Assembly (NCBI RefSeq): GCF_001648555.1
Contig: NZ_LQXM01000029.1
Coordinates: 62,001-126,000, forward strand
Direction of reading: 5' to 3'
From: Rossellomorea aquimaris TF-12
GTDB taxonomy: Bacteria > Bacillota > Bacilli > Bacillales > Bacillaceae_B
DNA: 64,000 nt
The position numbers were made by a program, and so were the translations under genes. Positions 8,714 through 18,127 of the stretch are shown here, in pieces. The notes beneath the pieces were generated by a model. That model ran no database searches. It saw only the letters and a list, made by a program, of their open reading frames with translations, and was not told the DNA's origin. Numbering within the stretch: position 1 is the first letter of the stretch; each line of letters starts with the position of its first letter.

Positions 8714-9244
8714 TTAATGATTCCAGTGACTAAGGATAAACTCATCCCTGCCTGATTTAGCACGATCCGATTTGTATTCATTTGGATTTTTTTTGTAAAA
8801 TTTTTGATGGTATTCTTCTGCTGGATAAAAGACAGATGCAGGAAGAATTTCTGTTACGATAGGCTTTTTGAAGCGACTACTCGCGACAATTTCTTTTTTT
8901 GTATTTTCAGCAAGAATTTTTTGTTTTTCATTATGATAAAAGATGGCCGTGCGGTATTGATTCCCTCTATCATGGAATTGTCCGTTTTCATCAGTAGGGT
9001 CAATCTGGGGCCAGTATAATTCTAATAATTTCTCATATGGAAATAGGCTAGGATTAAAAGTGATTTGTACCACTTCATAATGTCCACTAGTACCTGATTT
9101 AACATCTTTATATGTTGGGTGTTCGATATGACCACCTGAATAGCCTGAGACAACATCGATTATTCCGGGCAATTCATCAAAAGGCTTTACCATGCACCAA
9201 AAACAACCGCCTGCAAAGGTTGCTAGTTCTAAATCATTATTCAT
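8714..9244 (-). CDS. msrA: Peptide methionine sulfoxide reductase MsrA
   Basis: A 176-residue cytoplasmic enzyme that reduces the S-epimer of methionine sulfoxide in proteins. The signature AGGCFWCM holds the catalytic Cys14 and the nearby Cys17. SGYSGGH, the segment HYEVVQITFNP and the C-terminal YHQKFYKKNP (the QxYL-like region) are all present. GGAGGTTTCCCACATG gives a clear start. Some selenocysteine users replace the MsrA cysteine with Sec; here it is a normal Cys. No msrB is adjacent. Confidence 0.95.
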   Translation of the reverse strand: MNNDLELATFAGGCFWCMVKPFDELPGIIDVVSGYSGGHIEHPTYKDVKSGTSGHYEVVQITFNPSLFPYEKLLELYWPQIDPTDENGQFHDRGNQYRTAIFYHNEKQKILAENTKKEIVASSRFKKPIVTEILPASVFYPAEEYHQKFYKKNPNEYKSDRAKSGRDEFILSHWNH

Positions 9245-9436
9245 GTGGGAAACCTCCTGTATAGCACCTATGCTACTCTAATGGATTAAAGAGATAAATA
9301 ACATGAGAAGATTTTATCATTAATACGCAGATTTTGACAATCAAAAAAAACAATGTAACAACTATTTTTTATTTCTTTTAGATTATACCTATACTCATAT
9401 TCCAAAAAGGTGTGATAGGTTAAATGGCATAAATAA

Positions 9437-9485
9437 AAAAGGTTGTATTAGATATGAAGATACTCCTCAATCTAAAACAACCTTT
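9437..9485 (-). terminator. Terminator of the padR gene
   Basis: Arms AAAGGTTGT..TAGAT and ATCTA..ACAACCTTT; read on the minus strand the hairpin is followed by a T run. Confidence 0.75.
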
Positions 9486-9491
9486 AATTAT

Positions 9492-10034
9492 TTAATTTGG
9501 TATCTTACTGATCTCATTTATGGCCCAATCACACCATTCAATATACATTTTTGCGTAGCGTATCCCAAACTCTGCAGTTAGATAATCGCCAATGTGGTCG
9601 TAAGGAGGCGGGGCTGTTTGAAAAGATTGATCCTTCCAGAGCTGAGTTCCTTGGACGATGTTTTGATTGTGTTTTTTCATTTTACGGACAAGTGTAATGG
9701 CCTCTTCTTTAGAAATAACATGAAAGGCAGAGGCTCTGATAAGGAATTCGTCTTTAATCTTTGCTGGTTTGGATTCCTCGTGAATCAGCCATTGTATTAA
9801 TTGACGTTCTCCTTTAGGTGTAATGGTGTATATTTTCTTATTCGGACTGCCTTCTTGGTAAACAACATCAAAGGTCGTTAAATCATCTTCTTCCATTTTA
9901 CCAAGTTCTTTATACACTTGAGAATGAGTGGAACTCCAAAAATATATATGCTGTGTTTTAAAAGTATGAAATAGATCATAACCTGTTTGTGGTTTTTTTG
10001 CTAGTAACCCTAACAAAGCGTAACGAATTGACAT
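9492..10034 (-). CDS. PadR-family transcriptional regulator
   Basis: A 180-residue DNA-binding regulator. The N-terminal winged helix spans residues 1-85, with the family pattern YALLGLLAKKPQTGYDLF, SQVYKELGKMEEDDL and KIYTITPKGERQL. The C-terminal half is a helical Vir_act_alpha_C-type dimerisation domain (about 90-175). Such PadR proteins commonly repress neighbouring efflux or detoxification genes, but no such target is adjacent here. The start at 10034 has AAGGAG seven bases upstream. Confidence 0.9.
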   Translation of the reverse strand: MSIRYALLGLLAKKPQTGYDLFHTFKTQHIYFWSSTHSQVYKELGKMEEDDLTTFDVVYQEGSPNKKIYTITPKGERQLIQWLIHEESKPAKIKDEFLIRASAFHVISKEEAITLVRKMKKHNQNIVQGTQLWKDQSFQTAPPPYDHIGDYLTAEFGIRYAKMYIEWCDWAINEISKIPN

Positions 10035-10258
10035 GGTGAAAACTCCTTATGAATTATCGATCAATTTCTAAGAAACGGTTATTGAACTCGCCCGATAAAC
10101 TTTATTATTTTTAGTATACCATGTAGAGAGTAACTGAGAGTAGCTCATTAAGAATAGAATTCACCTTGAGAACAAAGAATGATCTTAAAAAATCATTCCA
10201 AATAAATAGAAACTTATGTATAATGCAAATGAACGGAAAATTACATACTTTTGAGATT

Positions 10259-10436
10259 AGGTGAAGTGGAATTTGTATTTACAAACTCCTCTGCTTCATA
10301 ATAGGGAAGTTGGTGAAAATCCAACGCGGTCCCGCCACTGTAAATGGAAGTGAGCTGTATAAAACCACTGTACTGTATTGAGTATGGGAAGGGTGCAGCA
10401 CGCAATGACCATGAGCCAGGAGACCTGCCTAATGTC
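10259..10436 (+). promoter_or_regulatory. Cobalamin (AdoCbl-type) riboswitch
   Basis: The conserved core is plain: AATAGGGAAG, TTGGTGAAAATCC, GCGGTCCCGCCACTGTAA, AAACCACTG, GGGAAGG and the B12 box GAGCCAGGAGACCTGCC near 10413-10429. It lies upstream of btuF-btuC-btuD and ends before a terminator hairpin, so binding of the cobalamin cofactor should turn off uptake genes. A likely sigma-A -10 element TATAAT is near 10220. Confidence 0.93.
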
Positions 10437-10502
10437 TTTAGCACCAGTACTACGCGGATAGGAAGGTGTAACATGCATACGGTTTTTTTGGTTGCATTTT
10501 AC

Positions 10503-10538
10503 ACAACATCTCTTACTGCTAGAGATGTTTTTTATTTG
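10503..10538 (+). terminator. Attenuator hairpin of the btu leader
   Basis: AACATCTCT / AGAGATGTT followed by six T. It sits between the riboswitch and btuF and fits the expression platform of a transcription-terminating switch. Confidence 0.85.
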
Positions 10539-10608
10539 TCTAAATTCATACATTTAGATAATTTTTAAGTTTACATGTAGGATAAAAATTGATTTAGGGG
10601 GAAGTAAA

Positions 10609-11574
10609 ATGAAACAGTCAGTTAACGTATTATTCGCCTTTTTATTATCTATTAGTTTATTGGCAGCATGCGGAAGTAATGAAAATGGTATGAAGGAGAA
10701 GGAACAAAAAAATGGAGAAGTAAATCAGGAACAATCATCTGAATCTGTAACTCTTAAAGACGCCTTAGATAACGAGGTTACCTTGGAAAAAAGACCGGAA
10801 AAAATCGTCTCACTAATTCCAAGTAACACTGAAATTTTATTTAACTTGGGGTTAGATAAAGAAGTAGTCGGTGTAACAGATTTTGATAATTATCCTGAAG
10901 AAGCAACAAAGAAAGAAAAGGTAGGAGGTATGGAATTTAATGTTGAAAAAATAATAAGCTTAAAACCGGATTTGGTATTGGCGCATGAGTCATCAGCAAA
11001 AAGTGCTGAAGAAGGACTGAATCAATTACGAAATGCAGGAGTAACTGTTTATATTGTACGGGACGCTGCGAACTTCGAAAAACTCTTTACTACAATTGAA
11101 AATATAGGAGTTCTTGTTGGGAAGAAAGAAGATGCAAATAAGACAGTTTCAGAAATGAAGTCCAAGCTGGAGGATATAAAAGAAAAAACCAGTACCGTGT
11201 CAGAGAAGAAAAAGGTGTATGTAGAGGTTTCTCCTGCCCCTGAAATATATACAACTGGGAAAAACACATTCATTGATGAAATTCTTTCACTTGTAAACGC
11301 TGAAAATGTTGTGACAGAAGAAGGATGGGTTCAAACAAACCAGGAATCTGTTATTCAATCCAATCCGGATGTGATCATTACTACTTATGGATATTATAGT
11401 GAAAACCCAAAAGAACAAGTAATGAGTCGAGAAGGATGGCAAGGTATTGCTGCTGTGAAACATGGAAATGTCTATGATGTTCATTCAGATTTAGTGACTA
11501 GAACCGGACCAAGATTAGGAGAGGGAGTAGAAGAAATTGCCAAATCGATTTATCCAGAGTTATTTACAGAATAA
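10609..11574 (+). CDS. btuF: Cobalamin/corrinoid-binding lipoprotein BtuF
   Basis: A 321-residue solute-binding protein with a lipoprotein signal ending LLAACGSNE (lipidated Cys21). The mature part is the bilobal periplasmic-binding fold of the BtuF/FhuD class, with IVSLIPSNTEILFNLGL, VVGVTDFDNYPE and KPDLVLAH in lobe 1 and the long connecting helix near residues 175-200. It captures vitamin B12 or cobinamide outside the membrane and passes it to BtuC. GGGGGAAGT precedes the ATG. The riboswitch upstream identifies the ligand class, since the fold alone could equally bind a siderophore or haem. Confidence 0.88.
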   Translation: MKQSVNVLFAFLLSISLLAACGSNENGMKEKEQKNGEVNQEQSSESVTLKDALDNEVTLEKRPEKIVSLIPSNTEILFNLGLDKEVVGVTDFDNYPEEATKKEKVGGMEFNVEKIISLKPDLVLAHESSAKSAEEGLNQLRNAGVTVYIVRDAANFEKLFTTIENIGVLVGKKEDANKTVSEMKSKLEDIKEKTSTVSEKKKVYVEVSPAPEIYTTGKNTFIDEILSLVNAENVVTEEGWVQTNQESVIQSNPDVIITTYGYYSENPKEQVMSREGWQGIAAVKHGNVYDVHSDLVTRTGPRLGEGVEEIAKSIYPELFTE

Positions 11575-12592
11575 AATATGGATAATTTATGGAATGGCAT
11601 GTGTTTTTCTATTGCTTTCACTTCTGGCAGGTATTTCAATTGGCACAATTTCCGTTCCTATTCGTGATATTTTCATGATTATTAGTGCGAAAATATTCCG
11701 CTCTGAATTACCACAAACGATAGATTCGATGTACACAAATATTGTTTTCTCTATACGTTTACCTCGTGTTTTATTAGCATTATTAGTTGGAAGCTCCTTA
11801 GCTATTGCAGGAGCTTCTTTTCAAGGTTTGTTGAGAAACCCGTTAGCTGACCCTTATACACTTGGTGTTTCCTCTGGGGCATCAGTGGGAGCCGTTATCA
11901 CTCTGTTTTTTAATTTGAGTTTACCCGTAGTAGGTAAATTTTCTTTACCATTTTTAAGTATTATCTTTTCTATTTTAACTGTATTTCTTGTCCTATGGTT
12001 TGCCCAAAAAGTTGAAAAAACAATGAAGGTTGAAACAATTATCTTAACGGGAATCATCTTTAGTTCCTTCTTGGGTTCATTACTCTCATTAATGATTGCA
12101 TTGACTGGTGAAGAACTCAGACAAATCATCGGTTGGTTATTAGGAAGTGTGTCCATGAGAGGGTGGGATTACCTATTGATTATTATCCCTTTCTTTTTAA
12201 TTGGTGTCATACTCTTACTCTTCAATAGTAAAGAACTAAATGGGATGAGCTTTGGTGAAGAGCAGGCACAGCATATTGGGATTTCTGTTCAAAGAAGAAA
12301 GCTTGTTATCCTGATATCTGGAAGTGTTTTAACAGGTGCAGCTGTCGCTGTTTCTGGAACAATAGGATTTGTTGGACTTGTTATTCCACACTTCTTGAGA
12401 CGGATTGCAGGACACGACCATCGTCATTTACTTCCTTTATCACTCATTGTGGGTGGTGGATTTTTGGTATTAGCTGATCTTCTTTCAAGAACAATCATTG
12501 CCCCTACTGAGCTTCCAATCGGTGTAATTACAGCATTAATTGGAGCACCTATGTTTGCGTATATTCTTTTAAAAAGAAGAGGTGTTTCATAA
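11537..12592 (+). CDS. btuC: Cobalamin ABC transporter permease BtuC
   Basis: A 351-residue FecCD/BtuC-family permease with about ten membrane helices. Family marks are RLPRVLLALLVGSSLAIAGA, FQGLLRNPLADPYTLGVSSG and the coupling region GFVGLVIPHFLRRIAGHDHR. The TTG start at 11537 lies inside btuF (38-base overlap) and is preceded by GAGGGAG, so translation is probably coupled. The next possible start in frame would remove part of the first helix. The ORF ends on the A of the btuD ATG. Confidence 0.88.
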   Translation: MPNRFIQSYLQNKIWIIYGMACVFLLLSLLAGISIGTISVPIRDIFMIISAKIFRSELPQTIDSMYTNIVFSIRLPRVLLALLVGSSLAIAGASFQGLLRNPLADPYTLGVSSGASVGAVITLFFNLSLPVVGKFSLPFLSIIFSILTVFLVLWFAQKVEKTMKVETIILTGIIFSSFLGSLLSLMIALTGEELRQIIGWLLGSVSMRGWDYLLIIIPFFLIGVILLLFNSKELNGMSFGEEQAQHIGISVQRRKLVILISGSVLTGAAVAVSGTIGFVGLVIPHFLRRIAGHDHRHLLPLSLIVGGGFLVLADLLSRTIIAPTELPIGVITALIGAPMFAYILLKRRGVS

Positions 12593-14052
12593 TGTTAGAT
12601 ATAAAACATGTATCCGTGGGATATGACGACAAAAAAATAATCGACGATATGAATTTTCAGATTAAAAAGGGAGAATTTTTTGGTATTTTAGGACCAAATG
12701 GAAGTGGGAAAACTACATTACTTAAAGCTATGACGGGAATCCTTCCTCTGATTGAAGGAGAAATTTTTCTAAACAATAAAAACATACATCACTTCTCTTC
12801 AAAAGGTCTGGCAACTCATATGGCTGTTCTTCCACAGATTACATCAGAATCATTTTCTTATAAGGTTAAAGATACTGTTTTACTTGGGAGGTATGCTCAT
12901 CAAAAAGGTTTCCTAAGGGGGATAAATGTAAGAGATAATGAAATTGTAGAAAACGTAATGAAGCAAACGGGCATTTTCTCTTTTCAACATCGCTATCTTC
13001 ATGAGCTATCAGGTGGAGAAAGACAGCGTGTATTCCTTGCCCAGGCATTAGCTCAAGAGCCTAAACTCCTCCTTTTGGATGAACCGACAAATCATCTGGA
13101 CTTATCCTTTCAAAAAAACTTGTTGGATTTGTTGAAAAATCAGACTATATATGAAGAATTAACAGTCATTGGGATCTTTCACGATTTGAACCTGGCAAGC
13201 TTATACTGTGATCGGTTACTGTTATTAGAAGAAGGAAAAACAAGATTGATACATCACCCTGAAGAGGTTTTAAAAGAAGAGCATATTGAAGCAGTTTATA
13301 AAACAAAGGTTCAAAAACATGCACATCCTATGATTGCAAAGCCCCAAATGGTGATTATTCCAGATGATAACGAAAAAGAAGATGTTCTTCTAAATGAAAA
13401 ATACCTTCAAATAAATGAAGAGTATCTCTTTTACCATGCACCTAGTCCATTAAAATGCATGTCTTCTGGAATTATTGGAGCTGGAATTGGATGGTTTAGA
13501 AATTTTGTGAATCGACGTGTTCCATCTGAGTACGATTGTTCAGATTATCAAGAGGATATGAAAGCTTTTCTAAATCAACAACAAATAGATCCAACGTTTT
13601 CAGTTGGTATGATGACTGCATTGGATATTAAGGATGTGGTTTTCAAGCGTTTTCAATTAGATCATCTATCCATTTTTGTCATCGTAACTGCAGGAGTGGG
13701 AAATGCAATTGATGTTGCCACAAGCTATCAATACGATTCAAAGGCAAATCCAGGAACTATCAATACTTGGGTCTTTATAAATGGAAATCTTTCTGATGAA
13801 GCATATATCGAAGCACTTGTCACTTCAACTGAAGCTAAAGTCAGGGCACTTCAAGATATGAACATTAGAGATAGGAGAACGGGTAATTTAGCTACGGGTA
13901 CACCAACTGACAGTATCCTTATTGCTTCTTCACAAAAAGGGCAGCTGGAACCCTTTGCAGGTCCAATAACAACCATTGGTAAGTTAATAGGAAGAGGTGT
14001 ATATGAAGTAACAAAGGAAGCGATTGAAAGATACTTAAATAAAAGTTCATGA
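12592..14052 (+). CDS. btuD: BtuD ATPase fused to CbiZ adenosylcobinamide amidohydrolase
   Basis: A 486-residue two-domain protein. Residues 1-240 are the ABC ATPase: Walker A GPNGSGKTT, signature LSGGERQR, Walker B LLLLDEPTNHLD and the switch His in FHDLNLA. Residues about 275-486 form a CbiZ domain (MSSGIIGAG, VGMMTALDIKDV, VTAGVGNAIDVA, RRTGNLATGTPTDSILIASS). CbiZ cleaves the aminopropanol arm of adenosyl-(pseudo)cobinamide to cobyric acid, so imported corrinoids can be rebuilt into the organism's own B12 form. A fused arrangement is known in some Bacillus. No cob or cbi synthesis genes are adjacent. It ends in TGA, an ordinary stop. Confidence 0.9.
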   Translation: MLDIKHVSVGYDDKKIIDDMNFQIKKGEFFGILGPNGSGKTTLLKAMTGILPLIEGEIFLNNKNIHHFSSKGLATHMAVLPQITSESFSYKVKDTVLLGRYAHQKGFLRGINVRDNEIVENVMKQTGIFSFQHRYLHELSGGERQRVFLAQALAQEPKLLLLDEPTNHLDLSFQKNLLDLLKNQTIYEELTVIGIFHDLNLASLYCDRLLLLEEGKTRLIHHPEEVLKEEHIEAVYKTKVQKHAHPMIAKPQMVIIPDDNEKEDVLLNEKYLQINEEYLFYHAPSPLKCMSSGIIGAGIGWFRNFVNRRVPSEYDCSDYQEDMKAFLNQQQIDPTFSVGMMTALDIKDVVFKRFQLDHLSIFVIVTAGVGNAIDVATSYQYDSKANPGTINTWVFINGNLSDEAYIEALVTSTEAKVRALQDMNIRDRRTGNLATGTPTDSILIASSQKGQLEPFAGPITTIGKLIGRGVYEVTKEAIERYLNKSS

Positions 14053-14260
14053 CCAACATGCCTCTATCTTAATATGAAATCTACCTTCATAACAAATCAA
14101 TACATTTTATCAGTTATATGATAAAATAACTTTCAAATAGTAAAATCATTTGAGAATTATGGTAGTTTAACCAAAAGAATAGGATTGCCAATGTCACCAA
14201 TCTGTATTACTATTTCATACTATCATCATAGTTCTTGAATGACATAAAGAAGGTGAAGGA

Positions 14261-15211
14261 ATGGTTTCACGTTTAGATCGTAAAGTGAAGAAGAAAAAAC
14301 GCGGTAGAAAAATTGTGTTGGTTTTATTATTAATGATTATCAGTTTATTAGGATATTCAGCTTTTCAATTTTATCAAGGGTTTAAATTGGCTGATAAAGG
14401 TCAAGCCATGGAAGATTATAAATTTAATGGGGTGAAAGATGAAAATGGCAAAATTAACGTTCTGTTAATGGGAGTCGATAGTAGGGGAGAAGAGAAATCC
14501 CGAACAGATACTATGATGCTTGCTCAAGTAGACCCTAAAACAAACGAAACTAAGCTTGTTTCGTTTATGAGAGATATTTATGTTGAAATTCCAGGATACA
14601 AAAATTACAAATTAAACACAGCTTTTTATTTAGGTGGTCCAGAGTTATTAAGACAAACAATTAAACAAAACTTTGATATAGATATTCAATATTTTATGAT
14701 GGTAGACTTTAAGGGCTTTGAACAGTCAGTTGATATTTTAGCACCAAAGGGTATTGAAATGGATGTAGAAAAAGCTATGTCTAAAAATATTGGTGTTTCT
14801 CTTGATCCAGGTGTTCAAAGCTTAAATGGAAAAGAACTTCTAGGTTATGCAAGATTTCGTGCAGACGAACAAGGAGATTTTGGTCGCGTAGAAAGACAAC
14901 AAAAAGTCATAGCGGCTTTAAAAGAAGAAGTCTTAACAATCGATGGTGTGACCAAATTGCCTAAGCTTGCTGGATCGATCCAACCATATATTGAAACGAA
15001 TATGAGTAAGCTTGATCAAATTTCATTGTTAAAAGATGTATTATTAAGTAATAGTGATGAAATTGATAAGCTAACGATTCCTGTTGAAGGAACATATGAT
15101 TTTAATAGTTATAGTGGAGTCGGTTCCGTCATTGAGTTGAATTTTAATGAAAATATACAGGCACTAAAAGATTTCTTGAACGGAAAAAAAGAAGAAGCTC
15201 CAACTGAATAA
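14261..15211 (+). CDS. LytR-CpsA-Psr (LCP) family cell-wall glycopolymer ligase
   Basis: A 316-residue membrane-anchored enzyme: a very basic N-terminus (RKVKKKKRGRK), one helix at about residues 19-38, and an extracellular LCP domain from about 70. Conserved elements are NVLLMGVDSRGEEKSRTDTMMLA, FMRDIYVEIPGY, LNTAFYLGG, DFKGFEQ and the arginine-bearing YARFRADEQGDFGRVERQQ. LCP enzymes transfer lipid-linked wall teichoic acid or other polymers onto peptidoglycan. It is closest in layout to TagU/LytR; which paralogue cannot be said. The 208 bases before it show no element I can name. Confidence 0.9.
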   Translation: MVSRLDRKVKKKKRGRKIVLVLLLMIISLLGYSAFQFYQGFKLADKGQAMEDYKFNGVKDENGKINVLLMGVDSRGEEKSRTDTMMLAQVDPKTNETKLVSFMRDIYVEIPGYKNYKLNTAFYLGGPELLRQTIKQNFDIDIQYFMMVDFKGFEQSVDILAPKGIEMDVEKAMSKNIGVSLDPGVQSLNGKELLGYARFRADEQGDFGRVERQQKVIAALKEEVLTIDGVTKLPKLAGSIQPYIETNMSKLDQISLLKDVLLSNSDEIDKLTIPVEGTYDFNSYSGVGSVIELNFNENIQALKDFLNGKKEEAPTE

Positions 15212-15220
15212 GAATAAAGA

Positions 15221-15259
15221 AAGCCCATAAGATATTTGATGTCTTGTGGGTTTTTTTTG
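15221..15259 (+). terminator. Terminator after the LCP gene
   Basis: Arms AGCCCATAAGAT / GTCTTGTGGGTT then eight T. Confidence 0.85.
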
Positions 15260-15261
15260 AT

Positions 15262-15400
15262 GGCTCTTTTCGCAAAGATTGTTGTTTTTTACATGAGTTC
15301 TGCCCTGGCTTTGTCAATCAGTGTGTGCTGGATGGTGGGGGAAACTGCTCCGCTTTCCGCGGAAAGCGAGCATCCTGGAGTGGAAATCAACTACTACTCT
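15262..15400. repeat. MITE-like element, copy A (left end plus core)
   Basis: Begins with the shared end GGCTCTTTTCGCAAAGATTG TTG and contains the perfect palindrome CGCTTTCCGCGGAAAGCG at 15351-15368, followed by CATCCTGGAGTGGAAATCAAC. The same end sequence recurs at 31688 and, diverged, at 32957, 33131, 39185 and 39453. A right end is not clear here. The remaining gap up to proC (15401-15942) holds no gene I can support; a 73-codon minus-strand ORF there lacks a ribosome binding site and family match. Confidence 0.6.
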
Positions 15401-15942
15401 CTTCTTTAAAATATCCTTTTGATAGAAGTATTAAATCCCTACCATATTATTTTCGAGTGCTGTACCTAAAAGCCACTTCTGATAGTGCAATAAATTCAAT
15501 ACAAGAAAGTACGACATGATCATCAGTAATAATGGAATTTCATGAAACCTCTAATGAATGAACCAAGATATCCTTCCAAGTATGCAAACTCTCAACGTTT
15601 TATCCTTAATCTTCCCGATGGTTTTCACCTTAACCTGGTTTATAAATAGAAGGGAAAATTCTGATTATAAGGGCTGAGAGCCAATATAAGGCCTTTAGAA
15701 GGAATCTGAATAACTGAAATGGTAATGATAGCGCTTCCACTAACTATTTCGACGATTTCCTTACTACTTCCTTTGATTCTCTTGATATCATTCATCAGCA
15801 TGTTACGATTAATAACGTTGTGAACAAAAGGCGCAGCAACAATACATTTTTTATAAATCATCTATTAAATAATGAATAAATTTTAAAACTAATTTTATAT
15901 GAAATGATGACATTGAAGTTAAACTAACAGGAGTGGATTTGA

Positions 15943-16788
15943 TTGTTGAAAAATAAAACGATTGCTTTTCTAGGTGCAGGAAATATGGCGGAAGCAATGA
16001 TTTCTGGTACTGTACAAAGCGGGAAAATACCTTCAAACCAAATAATAGTTTCTAATCGAAGTAATGAAGGTAGACTTCAAGAGATGAAAGCAAAATATAA
16101 CATTACGGCAATGACAAAAGATAAGTTAAATTTTAATGAAATAGATATGTTAATCCTTGCAATGAAACCTAAGGATATCGATAAAGCTTTAGATTCAATA
16201 AACCATTTAGTAAGAAAAGATACAGTAATTATGTCAGTTCTTGCTGGAATAACGACATCTCATATGGAAGAACAGCTTCCAGGAGGTCAATCAGTTATTC
16301 GAGTAATGCCAAACACTTCAAGTATGCTTAAAGAATCTGCAACTGCCATTAGTGCAGGTAGATTTACTTCTGAAGAAGATATGAATAATGCAAAAGAGTT
16401 ACTATCTACAATTGGTGAAGTATTTATTATAGAAGAAACTCAAATGGATATATTCACAGGAATTGCCGGTAGTGGTCCAGCTTATTTCTACTATTTAATG
16501 GAGCACATCGAAAAAACGGGTGCAGAAGCGGGATTAGATCCAAAGCTAGCTCGGAAAATTGGTGCACAAACAATATTTGGTGCTGCAAAAATGATGTTAG
16601 AGCGTGAAGAAACACCAACACAACTTAGAGAAAATGTAACATCCCCTAATGGAACAACAGCTGCAGGACTTGATGCACTAGCCGAGTTCGGCGGAGGTAA
16701 AGCCATCTCAGAAGCTGTAAAAGGAGCAGAAAAAAGATCTAAAGAAATCAGCTCTTCCTTACAGTCCAAACAGTTAGTAACCAACTAA
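15943..16788 (+). CDS. proC: Pyrroline-5-carboxylate reductase
   Basis: A 281-residue cytoplasmic enzyme that reduces 1-pyrroline-5-carboxylate to proline with NAD(P)H. The N-terminal Rossmann motif is AFLGAGNMAEAMISG, VIRVMPNTSS is the conserved middle, and the substrate/dimer region reads FTGIAGSGPAYFYYLMEH and ENVTSPNGTTAAGL. Two adjacent TTG codons (15943 and 15946) follow AGGAG at 15930-15934; the first is used here. It lies upstream of proB and proA on the same strand but is separated from them by a hairpin, so it may form its own transcript. Confidence 0.93.
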   Translation: MLKNKTIAFLGAGNMAEAMISGTVQSGKIPSNQIIVSNRSNEGRLQEMKAKYNITAMTKDKLNFNEIDMLILAMKPKDIDKALDSINHLVRKDTVIMSVLAGITTSHMEEQLPGGQSVIRVMPNTSSMLKESATAISAGRFTSEEDMNNAKELLSTIGEVFIIEETQMDIFTGIAGSGPAYFYYLMEHIEKTGAEAGLDPKLARKIGAQTIFGAAKMMLEREETPTQLRENVTSPNGTTAAGLDALAEFGGGKAISEAVKGAEKRSKEISSSLQSKQLVTN

Positions 16789-16853
16789 TCAACTAAAAAT
16801 AACCCATATAAATAACCTCATTAAAACAAACTACCAACAAACAAGAAATACAA

Positions 16854-16898
16854 GTCCGTCCCTGCAAATGTAGTAGGGGGCGAGGGACGGACCTTTTT
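16854..16898 (+). terminator. GGGACGGAC-type hairpin between proC and proB
   Basis: Perfect arms GTCCGTCCC / GGGACGGAC followed by TTTTT, immediately before the proB ribosome binding site. It can end the proC transcript or act as an attenuator for proBA. It belongs to a hairpin family with copies at 25286, 53269 and 55177. Confidence 0.75.
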
Positions 16899-16913
16899 AC
16901 TAGGAGTGATTTA

Positions 16914-18029
16914 ATGTCCCAGAATAGTCAGAAGAAACGTATTGTTATTAAGATAGGAAGTAGTTCATTAACAAGCTTACATGGAGAAATGAGTCGTAGA
17001 AAATTAGAACGATTAGTAGATGAAGTTGTACGCTTAAAGGATGACGGTCATGAAGTATTACTTGTTTCATCAGGAGCCGTTGCAGCAGGATACCGTAAAC
17101 TTGGCTGTCTAACGCGTCCTAGCTCTTTACCAGAGAAGCAAGCAGCTGCAGCTATTGGTCAAGGATTATTAATTGAAGCTTATTCTGATCTATTTATCTC
17201 TCATGGATACGTAGCTTCTCAAATTCTGATCACTCGTAGTGATTTTTCTGATGAAGATCGTTATAACAATGCCCGAAACACGATTAATGTATTACTCGAA
17301 AGAGGTATTATTCCAATCGTAAATGAAAATGATACTGTAACCATTGATCGCCTTAAATTTGGAGACAATGATACTTTATCTGCTAAAGTTGCAGCATTAG
17401 TGGATGCGGACCAATTAATTATTCTATCGGATATTGATGGTTTATATGATTCGGACCCTCGTAAAAATCCAGATGCCGTATTACTGGAAAGTGTTAATGA
17501 AATTACAGATAGCATTGAAGATATGGCAGGTGAGCCTGGCAGTTCTGTAGGTACAGGTGGAATGCGTTCGAAAATAGATGCTTTCAAAATAACTATGGCA
17601 TCAGGAATTCCAGCTTTCCTTGGTAAATCTGGAAATACTGACGTAATCTATGATGCTGTTCAACATACAGCAAAAGGCACGTACTTTGAGTCTAAGGAAG
17701 ATGCTGTTAACTTAGATTCTAAAAAGCAATGGATTGCATTTAATTCAGGACCTGAAGGCGTTATTACTATTGATTTAGATGCAAAAGAGCGCATTTTAGA
17801 ACAGAAAGAAAGCTTAACGATTAATGACATCTATACAGTGGAAGGACGTTTTGACAAAGGAGCAGTAGTGAGAATCATTGACAATACTAAGGAAGAAATA
17901 GGTCTTGGAATGGTAAACTATCGCTCTGGTCAATTGAAAAATCCAACAGATATTCAAGAGGATCAAATTGCTGTTGAGATTGATCATCTCGTTTGTCATG
18001 TTGAGGTTCCAATTCCAGTCGGAGTCTAA
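16914..18029 (+). CDS. proB: Glutamate 5-kinase with PUA domain
   Basis: A 371-residue enzyme that phosphorylates glutamate, the first and feedback-controlled step of proline synthesis. The amino-acid-kinase domain covers residues 1-255 (IVIKIGSSSLT, VSSGAVAAG, PIVNENDTV, FGDNDTLSAKVAALVDADQLI, GTGGMRSKIDA) and a PUA domain covers about 275-357 (GPEGVITIDLDA, DKGAVVRIID). AGGAG stands ten bases before the ATG. proA follows after about 100 bases. Confidence 0.95.
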   Translation: MSQNSQKKRIVIKIGSSSLTSLHGEMSRRKLERLVDEVVRLKDDGHEVLLVSSGAVAAGYRKLGCLTRPSSLPEKQAAAAIGQGLLIEAYSDLFISHGYVASQILITRSDFSDEDRYNNARNTINVLLERGIIPIVNENDTVTIDRLKFGDNDTLSAKVAALVDADQLIILSDIDGLYDSDPRKNPDAVLLESVNEITDSIEDMAGEPGSSVGTGGMRSKIDAFKITMASGIPAFLGKSGNTDVIYDAVQHTAKGTYFESKEDAVNLDSKKQWIAFNSGPEGVITIDLDAKERILEQKESLTINDIYTVEGRFDKGAVVRIIDNTKEEIGLGMVNYRSGQLKNPTDIQEDQIAVEIDHLVCHVEVPIPVGV

Positions 18030-18127
18030 TAAGGAAATAAGAAGAAGGTAAATTGAATCATATACTTTTTTCCAACTTCCCTTTATAAAAATGATATTTG
18101 AAATATAAAATAATCAGGAGGAATTTG

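Noticed and set aside
15640-15861. Minus-strand ORF of 73 codons
   Set aside because: No ribosome binding site or recognisable domain; likely chance.
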